In this document: positions 10,801-17,016 of the stretch, one piece after another
Layout of the letters: each line of letters opens with the position of its first letter
How positions within the stretch are numbered: the first letter of the stretch is position 1
Source: Marinilabiliaceae bacterium UBA5213
GTDB lineage: Bacteria > Bacteroidota > Bacteroidia > Bacteroidales > Marinilabiliaceae
Length of the DNA stretch: 26,087 nt
Assembly (NCBI GenBank): GCA_002412555.1
Contig: DHVH01000009.1
Location: forward strand, 1,617 to 27,703
Direction: 5' to 3'
Program-made: the position numbers and the translations under genes
Notes under the pieces: model-generated
The model's database searches: none
Told to the model about the DNA's origin: nothing
The model's input: only the letters and a program-made list of their open reading frames with translations

Positions 10801-11127
10801 TATCATTTCGTCAACTAAGACAACATCAATCCTCAGTCGGTTGTTTATCTCAACCTCCTCTGTCCGCATGCCTATAAAAGAATAAACCAATACACCGTTG
10901 CCAGGAGCAATAATGGAATACGCTCCATCACTATTGGTAATAACTCCTCGGGTAGTTCCCTTAATAGAAACTGAAGCACCCGGCAGAACATCCCCAAAAG
11001 TCGCATCTCTAACAGTTCCGGAGATTGTTACTTCCTGCCCTAAGGCAACTTCTAATGGAAAAACCAGGCAGCACAGCAGAAACACCCTCCATAGCCAATT
11101 GCCTTTTAACAAATTCTTTTTTTTCAT
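7834..11127 (-). CDS. SusC1: full-length SusC/RagA-type TonB-dependent transporter
   Basis: 1097 residues. After a signal peptide (about 1-30) comes a carboxypeptidase-D-regulatory-like domain (about 33-105; ISGTVRDATFGDVLPGASVSI), a TonB-box-like stretch ending VIVVGYGSQKK (114-124), the plug domain (about 125-238; LAGRLSGL, LIMVDGVER, ILKDASATAVFGVRGANGV) and the barrel, which ends in YNIGLKVGF. A calcium-loop-like DINEDGVIDDRD lies in the last barrel third, as in many SusC proteins. It is the first gene of the four-gene operon, starting at the 453-bp divergent region. It imports glycan fragments captured by SusD1 using TonB energy. The ATG is preceded by an A/T-rich leader with no Shine-Dalgarno sequence. 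Confidence 0.97.
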   Translation of the reverse strand: MKKKNLLKGNWLWRVFLLCCLVFPLEVALGQEVTISGTVRDATFGDVLPGASVSIKGTTRGVITNSDGAYSIIAPGNGVLVYSFIGMRTEEVEINNRLRIDVVLVDEMINVGEVIVVGYGSQKKESVTGAISTINARELTQSPTANISNSLAGRLSGLTSVQTTGKPGEDMADLYVRGVGTYTGNSSPLIMVDGVERESYNDIDPNDIENISILKDASATAVFGVRGANGVILITTKRGVVGAPKVSLSAQTAFSQFTQMPEFLGAYEWASLKNEQAYQQYWNNHANDPGLSWDQFVTNREANWFNETTGPKFTEDELRYFKNANTPRLDDGSTNPYYSPYLYPDTDWQSMIFKRFSRQSQYNLNITGGTNSVKYFISLGHLDQGGLLETDYLPFPDDMQYSKKRYNVRGNFDFDVTKDFRISVDIGTQFQTVSGMTGDEHLWVKRIMWANPVTTPGMIDGKFVVRNDATNVANNVMYEMANNNFNVTNGSTLNSSIKLSHKLDFITQGLSINARVAYDSYFASRSGGGNYTPMLYRMSPNPNGDQLDPILEKMNEEDTPAYFSDWYHRKWRKIYSEASFNYSREFGHHDLGALTLVNIEKKHDPELEYNLPHAYVGLVGRITYAYAGKYLAEYNMGYNGSENFAEGKRFGFLPAYSLGWIISNEAFYPQNNVLSYLKVRGSMGKVGNDNIIVDKVSQRFLYLPDVWEYSGGYNFGDLNNRSWVQGAVEGTLGNPNLTWETATKSNIGFETRIWGNRLSLTYDYFNEHRVDILSYRGTVPGIVQASLPPYNLGEVKNWGNEIEFHWRDKIRTFNYWIKGNASTNKNKVVFMDEAITPGLEYQARTGRPINQGAYLIDDGLYTSWSDLYELDGNGNPILANPVLALNSDGNPYTNSDGLPVYQKDLGYGGAPVQPGEIRLLDINEDGVIDDRDYVRTGKTNIPEFTYGVSMGFDFKGFDFSVLFQGVEGVERFVQTAESKHFAVNYGLQEVDRYRFTEERFKAGERIEFPIAGYNSNVIRNTFFLKDASYLRLKNLEVGYSLPKRVLSRVGLESARVYINGSNLLTWAPNKIWGDPENMGYVGYPITRVYNIGLKVGF

Positions 11128-11425
11128 TTTAATGAATGTTTAATTTTTGCCTATTTCTTATAATACTCTTCCTCTGTTTTTGAGCTCAATGGATAACACG
11201 AACACTCACTTCTCCTTTAACAACACAACGCCTTTGTAAACAACAATTAATTAATAAAGCTTAAAATTAGATTATTGACGTTAATGCGGCTTACACTCTG
11301 TTCCCAAACAATTATAAAATAGTCTTACTCGCTCATAATTAACGCATTAGAGTTTGGCCTAAAACCCTCAAAAGCGCAAAAAAATTGAAGATGTGAAAAA
11401 CTAGTCTATTCCTGGCTTATCAACA

Positions 11426-11462
11426 TACGGAGGATTTTATACTTCTTACGGAGGATTTTATA
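11426..11462 (+). repeat. Two perfect 16-bp direct repeats, 21 bp apart (probable activator operator)
   Basis: TACGGAGGATTTTATA occurs at 11426-11441 and again, identically, at 11447-11462. The 21-bp period is two helical turns, so both copies face the same side of the DNA, as expected for tandem AraC-type DNA-binding domains. The second GGA begins at 11450, 35 bp before the -7 element at 11485. Two other PUL promoters in the window repeat this geometry. The GGAGG core is not a ribosome-binding site, because no start codon follows nearby. Confidence 0.75.
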
Positions 11463-11484
11463 AACGCTATACTCTCTGCAGGTC

Positions 11485-11492
11485 TAACTTTG
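11485..11492 (+). promoter_or_regulatory. -7 promoter element of the 11581 gene
   Basis: TAACTTTG is an exact match to the Bacteroidota -7 consensus TAnnTTTG. The region where a -33 TTTG would be expected (about 11460-11468) has none and instead abuts the direct repeats, which suggests activator dependence. The leader to the ATG at 11581 would be about 80 nt. Confidence 0.6.
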
Positions 11493-11580
11493 TTAATGTT
11501 TAAAAGTTGAGGTTAAACAACGTTGACTGGCCTTCTTTAAACATTATGAAACACTTTTTATTTAACTAAAAAAACATGTC

Positions 11581-12426
11581 ATGAAAAGAAATTTACTAGT
11601 TATCGGCTTTATGCTTGCTTTTACAGCGATTAATGTAAGCGGCCAATTTTTTGGTGTTTATACAGAGGATGCTATTATTACAGAAGGATTAGTACTGTCG
11701 ATTGACAATTCAGATCCACTGCGCACCGGCTATTTTACAACAGATGATGTTATTCTGGAAGAATTGGTGGATGCAGAAGCCTATGAGGGATCAAGCGCAT
11801 TCAAGTGTTCACACAATCCTGAGAAAAACCTTTTACTAATGAGTATTCGTCCAAATGAGGCAGTGGATTTGAGTGCCTTTGAAAATGGTTATTTAAATTT
11901 CGCCATGAAAACCGCAGACATGTATGAATTCAGGATTAGACTGCAAACAGCAAATGGATTTGTAACCTTTACTTCAGACTATGAAACCGACTATGGCTTT
12001 GTAAGGGATGGTGAATGGCACATGGTAAGTGTCCCTATACAGGACTTTTTGGCCGCTGACCCTTCGATTAACTTGACCAACATTAACACCCTATTTACAC
12101 TTCGTTCATGGTCAGGAGGGGCTCCGGTAGGCTGGGAAATCGCCTTTGATCACATGCATTTTTCAGTGGATGCTCCCACAAGTATTAAGGACACAGACAA
12201 AATAGCAGCGCCATCGATCTTCTCAAACGCTGAAGGATCTTCCATCACCATAGCAGGCGTTAACAGGATAGATGCCGTTGAGATTTACAACATCTCCGGA
12301 AATCTTGTTAAGGAACTGACCAGCCCGGGCAATATTATCAACATTGCCGATCTCAGCGCCGGGGTATACATCCTTAAAATCAATGCCAATAATACCGCAT
12401 CGAGCTACAAGTTTATTAAAAAGTAA
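11581..12426 (+). CDS. Secreted T9SS-sorted protein, probable stand-alone carbohydrate-binding protein
   Basis: 281 residues. A signal peptide (about 1-21, ending NVSG) is followed by one compact beta-rich domain (about 22-200) and a type A T9SS sorting domain (about 205-281; AVEIYNISGNLVKEL, LSAGVYILKI, final KFIKK). The central domain alternates hydrophobic strands and has the pattern LSAFENGYLNFAMKT, then EFRIRLQT, GEWHMVSVPIQDF and IAFDHMHFSV. That strand order resembles galactose-binding-like beta-sandwich modules attached to glucan-active enzymes (for example the C-terminal domain of ExoP-type GH3 proteins). No catalytic signature was recognised. It has its own promoter with the best operator copy of the locus and its own terminator. 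I infer a secreted glycan-binding role; the exact family is not certain. Confidence 0.7.
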   Translation: MKRNLLVIGFMLAFTAINVSGQFFGVYTEDAIITEGLVLSIDNSDPLRTGYFTTDDVILEELVDAEAYEGSSAFKCSHNPEKNLLLMSIRPNEAVDLSAFENGYLNFAMKTADMYEFRIRLQTANGFVTFTSDYETDYGFVRDGEWHMVSVPIQDFLAADPSINLTNINTLFTLRSWSGGAPVGWEIAFDHMHFSVDAPTSIKDTDKIAAPSIFSNAEGSSITIAGVNRIDAVEIYNISGNLVKELTSPGNIINIADLSAGVYILKINANNTASSYKFIKK

Positions 12427-12450
12427 CGGCACAACACCAAATATTTATGG

Positions 12451-12483
12451 AGGAGCTGTCCGCAAGGCAGCTCCTTTTTTTTT
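12451..12483 (+). terminator. Intrinsic terminator of the 11581 gene
   Basis: AGGAGCTG (12451-12458) pairs with CAGCTCCT (12468-12475) around a 9-nt loop and is followed by a run of nine T (12475-12483). It lies 25 bp after the stop codon, so this gene is a single-gene unit. Confidence 0.92.
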
Positions 12484-12578
12484 GTCTACTAGCATTTTTC
12501 TAAAAAATCAAAGGCATTCAATTCACTAAACTTCCAAATGAATCCTGTTCCATTTGTGAGTCAATAAACCTATACTCT

Positions 12579-12612
12579 GGACTAAATCAAAAGCGAAAAG
12601 GACTAAAATATA
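12579..12612 (+). repeat. GGACTAAA direct repeat, 21 bp apart (probable activator operator of GH5-1)
   Basis: GGACTAAA occurs at 12579-12586 and 12600-12607, again exactly 21 bp apart. The second copy begins 35 bp before TAATTTCG at 12635. Box and spacing match the operators at 11429/11450 and at minus 22501/22480. Confidence 0.6.
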
Positions 12613-12634
12613 AGTATTACCAAGGTTTAGTAAG

Positions 12635-12642
12635 TAATTTCG
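12635..12642 (+). promoter_or_regulatory. -7-like promoter element of GH5-1
   Basis: TAATTTCG matches TAnnTTTG at five of six fixed positions (C for T at the seventh). It is 42 bp before the ATG at 12684. No -33 TTTG is visible at the expected distance. Confidence 0.45.
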
Positions 12643-12683
12643 AATTGTGAGAAATTTAAGCGCAACTATATATATTAACCAAA

Positions 12684-14492
12684 ATGTGTAAGAATATGAT
12701 GAAGCTATCAAAGTGGGTATTGTTCTTTTGCTTTCTGGTTTTATCTACGGCGATGGCCTGTTCAGATGAAACAGAAAAACCAAAGGATAATAATGGAGAG
12801 GAAGATGATCCTCCAACCAGCGAATTACAGGGATTTCTCCATGCAAAAAGCAAGTTGATTTTTGATGGTAACGACGAGGAAATCCATCTTAGAGGTGTAG
12901 GCCTTGGAGGCTGGATGGTACTGGAAGGTTATATGTTGGGAACCCACGGTGCTCAGCATAAAATTCGTGAATATCTGGAAAGCTTGGCTGGAAAAGCGGC
13001 TGTTGACAAGTTCTTTGAGGACTGGCTGGATAATTTCGTGAAAGAAGCAGATATCAAACTCATTGCCGATTGGGGCTATAATTCCATTCGATTGCCTATG
13101 CACTATGAGCTGTTTTTCGATGAAAACGGACAATGGATTGAGGAAGGAAGCAAAGGACTGATGATGACCGACGAGTTGCTAGAGTGGTGCGCCAAGCATA
13201 AACTGTACTTAATTCTTGACTTGCATGCAGCTCCTGGCGGGCAAGGCAACATTCAGGACATTAGTGACCGAAGAGACGGCGAATCCCTTTGGGAGGATGT
13301 CAAATATCAGGATATGACCGTGGTATTTTGGCGAAAAATCGCTGAACGCTATGCCGAAGAAAAATGGATAGGAGGTTATGATCTTTTGAACGAACCCAAT
13401 TATGATTTCGAAAATACAGGGCACGACAAAGGCTGTACTAACAGGCACAACACTCCCATGCTTAAACTTTATGAGCGAATCATTGATGCCATACGCGAGG
13501 TTGACCCAAACCATTTAATCATCATTGAAGGTAACTGTATGGGTAGTAATTACAGGGGTCTGGAATCGTTGGCAACCTACGATCCCAAAAGAAATCTGGC
13601 CTTTAGCTTCCACCATTACTGGATACCTAATGATCAAGCAGGGATTCAAAGTATGCTCAACCTTAGGAACACGCTGAACGTTCCGCTTTGGAGAGGCGAA
13701 ATTGGAGAAAACTCTAACGCATGGTTCACAGACATGGCCAAGCTAATGCTGGACCACCGGATTGGCTGGGCCAACTGGCCCTGGAAAAAAATCAACACAC
13801 TGGATGGACCAATAATAATGGAACCAATACCGGAATGGAACAAAGTAAGAGCCTATAGATCTAACTCATCTAATCCCAGGCCAACAGCATTTGAAACCCG
13901 TGTGGCAATGGAAAAGCTAATTGTAGGCCTTGATCTTAGCAATTGCCGTCTTATGCATGATGTATCTTATGCTTATATCAACTCCCCAATGGGTGAAGGC
14001 CCCAGGCCATTTAAACAACATACTGTTCCTGGAAGAATTCATTTCACCGACTATGACTATGGGCAATACATGGAGACATGGTATGACACAGACTACCAAA
14101 ACATATCGGGCCAATCAACTAATCACTGGAATATAGGTGGAATGTACCGGAATGACGGGATAGATATTTGGACAGCCCATTCTGATAACTCTCCAGAATC
14201 AAATGGCTACTTTATTGGCGCCATTGAAGAAGGCGAATGGATGAAGTACACTATGACCACAGTAATACCTGACACATACCGCGTTCTAGTCCGATTCAGA
14301 AGCAACATTGAAACTGGTAAAATTGCTTTGTATTTAGATGGTGTGAAAGTTCATAATATTGTTTTACCCAATACTGGAAATGCATGGACAACTGTTGAAT
14401 TTGGCTCATTGAATATCAGTAATCAAAAAGAATTGAAGGTACTATTTGAAAGCGGCGGTTTTGACGTAGCCTTTGTTGAGTTTAAAAAATAA
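12684..14492 (+). CDS. GH5-1: surface lipoprotein glycoside hydrolase family 5 with C-terminal CBM6
   Basis: 602 residues. A lipoprotein signal ends in AMAC (Cys26), followed by the acidic stretch SDETEKPKDNNGEEDDPP, which fits a surface-export signal and flexible stalk. The GH5 TIM barrel spans about 60-420: RGVGLGGWMVLEGYM (70-84), NSIRLPMHYELFF, LILDLHAAPGGQ (176-187), acid/base Glu237 in LLNEP and nucleophile Glu339 in RGEIGE. The RGVxLGxW opening is typical of GH5 beta-glucanases of the exo-1,3/endo-1,6 type. A CBM6-like beta-sandwich (about 445-602) contains VPGRIHFTDYD, NDGIDI, IGAIEEGEWMKYT and LPNTG, and ends the protein. The start could also be Met5 (12696) or Met6 (12699), giving the more typical MKLSKW start. 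Paralogous to GH5-2 (14736). Substrate linkage is not proven. Confidence 0.9.
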   Translation: MCKNMMKLSKWVLFFCFLVLSTAMACSDETEKPKDNNGEEDDPPTSELQGFLHAKSKLIFDGNDEEIHLRGVGLGGWMVLEGYMLGTHGAQHKIREYLESLAGKAAVDKFFEDWLDNFVKEADIKLIADWGYNSIRLPMHYELFFDENGQWIEEGSKGLMMTDELLEWCAKHKLYLILDLHAAPGGQGNIQDISDRRDGESLWEDVKYQDMTVVFWRKIAERYAEEKWIGGYDLLNEPNYDFENTGHDKGCTNRHNTPMLKLYERIIDAIREVDPNHLIIIEGNCMGSNYRGLESLATYDPKRNLAFSFHHYWIPNDQAGIQSMLNLRNTLNVPLWRGEIGENSNAWFTDMAKLMLDHRIGWANWPWKKINTLDGPIIMEPIPEWNKVRAYRSNSSNPRPTAFETRVAMEKLIVGLDLSNCRLMHDVSYAYINSPMGEGPRPFKQHTVPGRIHFTDYDYGQYMETWYDTDYQNISGQSTNHWNIGGMYRNDGIDIWTAHSDNSPESNGYFIGAIEEGEWMKYTMTTVIPDTYRVLVRFRSNIETGKIALYLDGVKVHNIVLPNTGNAWTTVEFGSLNISNQKELKVLFESGGFDVAFVEFKK

Positions 14493-14514
14493 TCATTTCT
14501 GTTCTGTTTGATTA

Positions 14515-14541
14515 GGGAGGCCTTAGGGCCTCCCTTTTTTT
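14515..14541 (+). terminator. Intrinsic terminator of GH5-1
   Basis: GGGAGGCC (14515-14522) pairs perfectly with GGCCTCCC (14527-14534) across a TTAG loop and runs straight into seven T (14535-14541). It closes the GH5-1 unit 22 bp after its stop. Confidence 0.95.
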
Positions 14542-14604
14542 GTGCTAATCACAAACAACAAATAACAAATAACCAATAAATCACCTAGGCAACCTGGCAA
14601 GCAT

Positions 14605-14645
14605 GGAGTACAAGGATTAAATAATGGATCTAGGACTAAATTGTA
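14605..14645 (+). promoter_or_regulatory. Divergent operator-like boxes upstream of GH5-2
   Basis: GGATTAAAT (14614) and GGACTAAAT (14633) resemble the boxes of the GH5-1 operator but stand 19 rather than 21 bp apart. Further GGA triplets at 14605 and 14626 are 21 bp apart but are not followed by the AT-rich part of the box. Downstream, TAAGAATTG (14665) and TATTTTTA (14690) are only weak -7 candidates. Confidence 0.3.
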
Positions 14646-14735
14646 AATAAATGAGAAAATTCTGTAAGAATTGTATATGCCCTGCTTCCTATTTTTACAA
14701 CGATAGGTCATAAAATCAAAACTAAATTCAAAAAA

Positions 14736-16931
14736 ATGAAAAAATCAGACTTAAATGATGGTAAAGACTTTCAAATGAATGCTGGAGGAATCACTCTTCC
14801 GGATTTCGAAAATGGGCCCCTTAGGAATAGCACGTCCGGATTATATGAAATCCTTAAAAAAAGTTGGGCAAAAATTGTGCTTGCGGTCCTGTTTATTACC
14901 AACTTAGGCGCAGGTGTTGCAATGTCGCAAACACCTCCCCCACTAAAAACCTTAAGTGCCGATGGTAAGATGATTGTAACCTCCGACAACGAGGAAGTCA
15001 TAATGCGCGGGGTGAATCTGGGCCAATGGCTGGTAATGGAAGGGTTTATGTCAGGAACTAACGGGAATATGAGCCAAGTAGACATGAAACGTAAGTTGTA
15101 CGATTCAGGAATGTTGCGCTCACAAATTGAAAATTACTTTAAGCAATGGCGTGATAATTTCATTACCAAAAAGGACATAGATTTCATTGCCTCGAAAGGA
15201 TTCAACTGTGTACGCCTGCCGTTGCATTACGACCTATTTTTAACAAGCGCTCAACGTCAAATACGACATGATGTAGTTTATGCAGGATCGGACAAAGATG
15301 CAAAATACACCACCTACAAAAACAATCTCCAAGATTGGGTTAACAACAACACTTTGGCGGTTGATAACAATCTAGACGGTTTCCAAATTATTGATAATTT
15401 AGTAAGCTGGTGTAAGGCCAACGGCATTTACATAATTTTGGACATGCATGTGGTGCCCGGCACCGCTGGGGACAAGCCCAACATCACGGACCAATTACAC
15501 AAAGCTTTGGATTTTTTCGAGGATTCGAAAAACAGGATGGCCCTTTATCGAATTTGGGATAAAATATCGGAAAGATACAAGGATGAAAGTACCATTTGTT
15601 TGTACGACCTTATTAACGAGCCACATAAATTGAATGAAACACAAATGGGGCGCCTGAGGAATACCTATAATCAAATAATCAATGATATTCGCGGCAATGG
15701 TGACAACACCCTCATTTGTATTCAGGGAACGGAATTGGGAAACCATTACAAGCTCGGAAACCATTCCTTATTCCCAGGTGATTTCGACAATGCCACCAAC
15801 CTTGTTTATAACATTCACCGATATCGCTTACCAAACAACACATGGGAGCCAAATAAATGGGGTCATCATCATCACACCGCCTACTTTGCGGATGCCATAG
15901 CTTTCCAAAACACTCATAATGTACCAATGTTTGTGGGTGAAACTGGGCTGGACAACAACTATGACAGTTTGGCCGCCAATTTTGACATTATGGATAGTTT
16001 AAAATTCGGTTGGACATTGTGGACCTTTAAACACCATATGGACGGTGACAAAAACATGTGCCTTATGGATATCCCTGGACCTAGTCCATGGCAAGATAAT
16101 GGTGCAAATTTGACCCATTGGTCTAACGGCGAATTAATTAACGCCATTAAATTTGACAATTGCATTCCCAACCCAGTACCTGAATTTTGGAAGGCCATTG
16201 CCCCCAGGTACCCCTTAGTGCATGGAAACACTTATCGAATTATAAATTACAATAGCGGTAAGGCCCTTGATGTTGCAGACCCATTTATGCATAACGGCAA
16301 CAATGTGCATCAGTGGACTTATCAACGCAAACCAAACCAACATTGGATAGCAACCTATAACAATGGCTGGACGCTAACAAATGAACGAAGCGCAAGGGTG
16401 CTTTCAATTGAAGGAGACTCTAATAATAACGGCGCAAACGCCCATCAATGGACGCACTACAGTAGCAATAATTACCAAAAATGGAGGATTGAGTGGACAG
16501 ACGGTCATGCCTATAAAATGGAAAACAAAGGAAGTAATAAGTTATTGGAAGTCGATAACTCCTCCACTGCCAATGGCGCCAATGTTCAGCAATGGGGTAC
16601 CAGTTTTATTAACAGCAGGAAATGGATTTTTGTGCCGGTTTTTGAGACTTCTTTAAAGTCGACCACACTAAACGACTTTAGCGAAGTTGTCCCGGTCCAG
16701 AATGATGTTATTATATATCCTACCCTAGTATCAGGCCTACTAAATATCGACGGGACTACAAATTATTCAACCCTTAGGGTGCTAAATTCAGCGGGACAGT
16801 TGGTTAAAACCATAGCTCTAGACAACCAATCAAACCTGAGCGTAAATATGGGTGCATTCGCCCCGGGTTTATACTATATGGAATTATCTGGAAATAATGG
16901 TGTTGTGACAAGGAAAGTGATAAAAAAATAA
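14736..16931 (+). CDS. GH5-2: T9SS-secreted glycoside hydrolase family 5 with CBM13 lectin domain
   Basis: 731 residues. An unusual 43-residue hydrophilic stretch precedes the hydrophobic signal segment (about 44-64, IVLAVLFITNLGAGVAM, cleavage likely near SQ). The GH5 barrel spans about 75-490: RGVNLGQWLVMEGFM (91-105), LPLHYDLFL, ILDMHVVPG, acid/base Glu295 in DLINEP, nucleophile Glu402 in VGETG. A ricin-type beta-trefoil (CBM13, about 497-632) shows QHW (535-537), QKW (581-583) and a third, degenerate RKW (628-630). A type A T9SS sorting domain (about 650-731) ends in RKVIKK. The catalytic part is clearly paralogous to GH5-1, so both probably cut the same class of beta-glucan, this one released or LPS-anchored through T9SS. 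The N-terminus may be misassigned: see the A7 run at 14856-14862. Confidence 0.88.
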   Translation: MKKSDLNDGKDFQMNAGGITLPDFENGPLRNSTSGLYEILKKSWAKIVLAVLFITNLGAGVAMSQTPPPLKTLSADGKMIVTSDNEEVIMRGVNLGQWLVMEGFMSGTNGNMSQVDMKRKLYDSGMLRSQIENYFKQWRDNFITKKDIDFIASKGFNCVRLPLHYDLFLTSAQRQIRHDVVYAGSDKDAKYTTYKNNLQDWVNNNTLAVDNNLDGFQIIDNLVSWCKANGIYIILDMHVVPGTAGDKPNITDQLHKALDFFEDSKNRMALYRIWDKISERYKDESTICLYDLINEPHKLNETQMGRLRNTYNQIINDIRGNGDNTLICIQGTELGNHYKLGNHSLFPGDFDNATNLVYNIHRYRLPNNTWEPNKWGHHHHTAYFADAIAFQNTHNVPMFVGETGLDNNYDSLAANFDIMDSLKFGWTLWTFKHHMDGDKNMCLMDIPGPSPWQDNGANLTHWSNGELINAIKFDNCIPNPVPEFWKAIAPRYPLVHGNTYRIINYNSGKALDVADPFMHNGNNVHQWTYQRKPNQHWIATYNNGWTLTNERSARVLSIEGDSNNNGANAHQWTHYSSNNYQKWRIEWTDGHAYKMENKGSNKLLEVDNSSTANGANVQQWGTSFINSRKWIFVPVFETSLKSTTLNDFSEVVPVQNDVIIYPTLVSGLLNIDGTTNYSTLRVLNSAGQLVKTIALDNQSNLSVNMGAFAPGLYYMELSGNNGVVTRKVIKK
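14845..14862 (+). other. Out-of-frame ATG plus A7 slippery run inside the GH5-2 5' end
   Basis: ATG at 14845-14847 opens a second frame (Met-Lys-Ser-Leu-Lys-Lys) that reaches A856-A862 as codons AAA AAA preceded by A, a correct-phase A AAA AAA heptamer. A -1 slip there, or one extra A, joins the annotated frame at Ser43 and would give a conventional signal peptide starting MKSLKKSWAKIVLAVLF. Whether this is functional, a recent 1-bp deletion, an assembly error or coincidence cannot be decided here. Confidence 0.4.
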
Positions 16932-16948
16932 TTGCGACTCAAACAAAC

Positions 16949-16980
16949 AGGCAGCTGCTCCTTTATTGGGACAGCTGCCT
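16949..16980. terminator. Bidirectional hairpin between convergent GH5-2 and GH88
   Basis: AGGCAGCTG (16949-16957) pairs perfectly with CAGCTGCCT (16972-16980). It lies 17 bp after the GH5-2 stop and 36 bp after the GH88 stop on the other strand. The flanks are only moderately T-rich on either side (ATTCATTTG on the plus strand, TTTGTTTG on the minus), so it is a weaker terminator than the others but probably serves both genes. Confidence 0.7.
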
Positions 16981-17016
16981 ATTCATTTGTATTCCACTCT
17001 ATTAATCGTATTGACT

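Larger units (their letters stand above)
11128..11580. other. Divergent intergenic region (453 bp) between SusC1 and the rightward PUL genes
   Basis: AT-rich and without any credible ORF. It carries the operator and -7 element of the rightward gene (11426-11492). For the leftward SusC1 operon I find no exact TAnnTTTG on the minus strand. The nearest imperfect candidate is ATTGTTTG at minus 11312-11305, which would leave a leader of about 170 nt. Nothing else was recognised. Confidence 0.7.

Noticed and set aside
11426..11462. The GGAGG cores as Shine-Dalgarno sequences of small ORFs
   Set aside because: No ATG, GTG or TTG at a suitable distance opens a credible frame, the copies are perfect 16-bp repeats rather than just GGAGG, and Bacteroidota rarely use Shine-Dalgarno sites.
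14535..14580. ACAAATAACAAATAACC-like run as a tandem repeat or CRISPR element
   Set aside because: It is a short irregular A-rich stretch after a terminator without fixed-length repeats or spacers.
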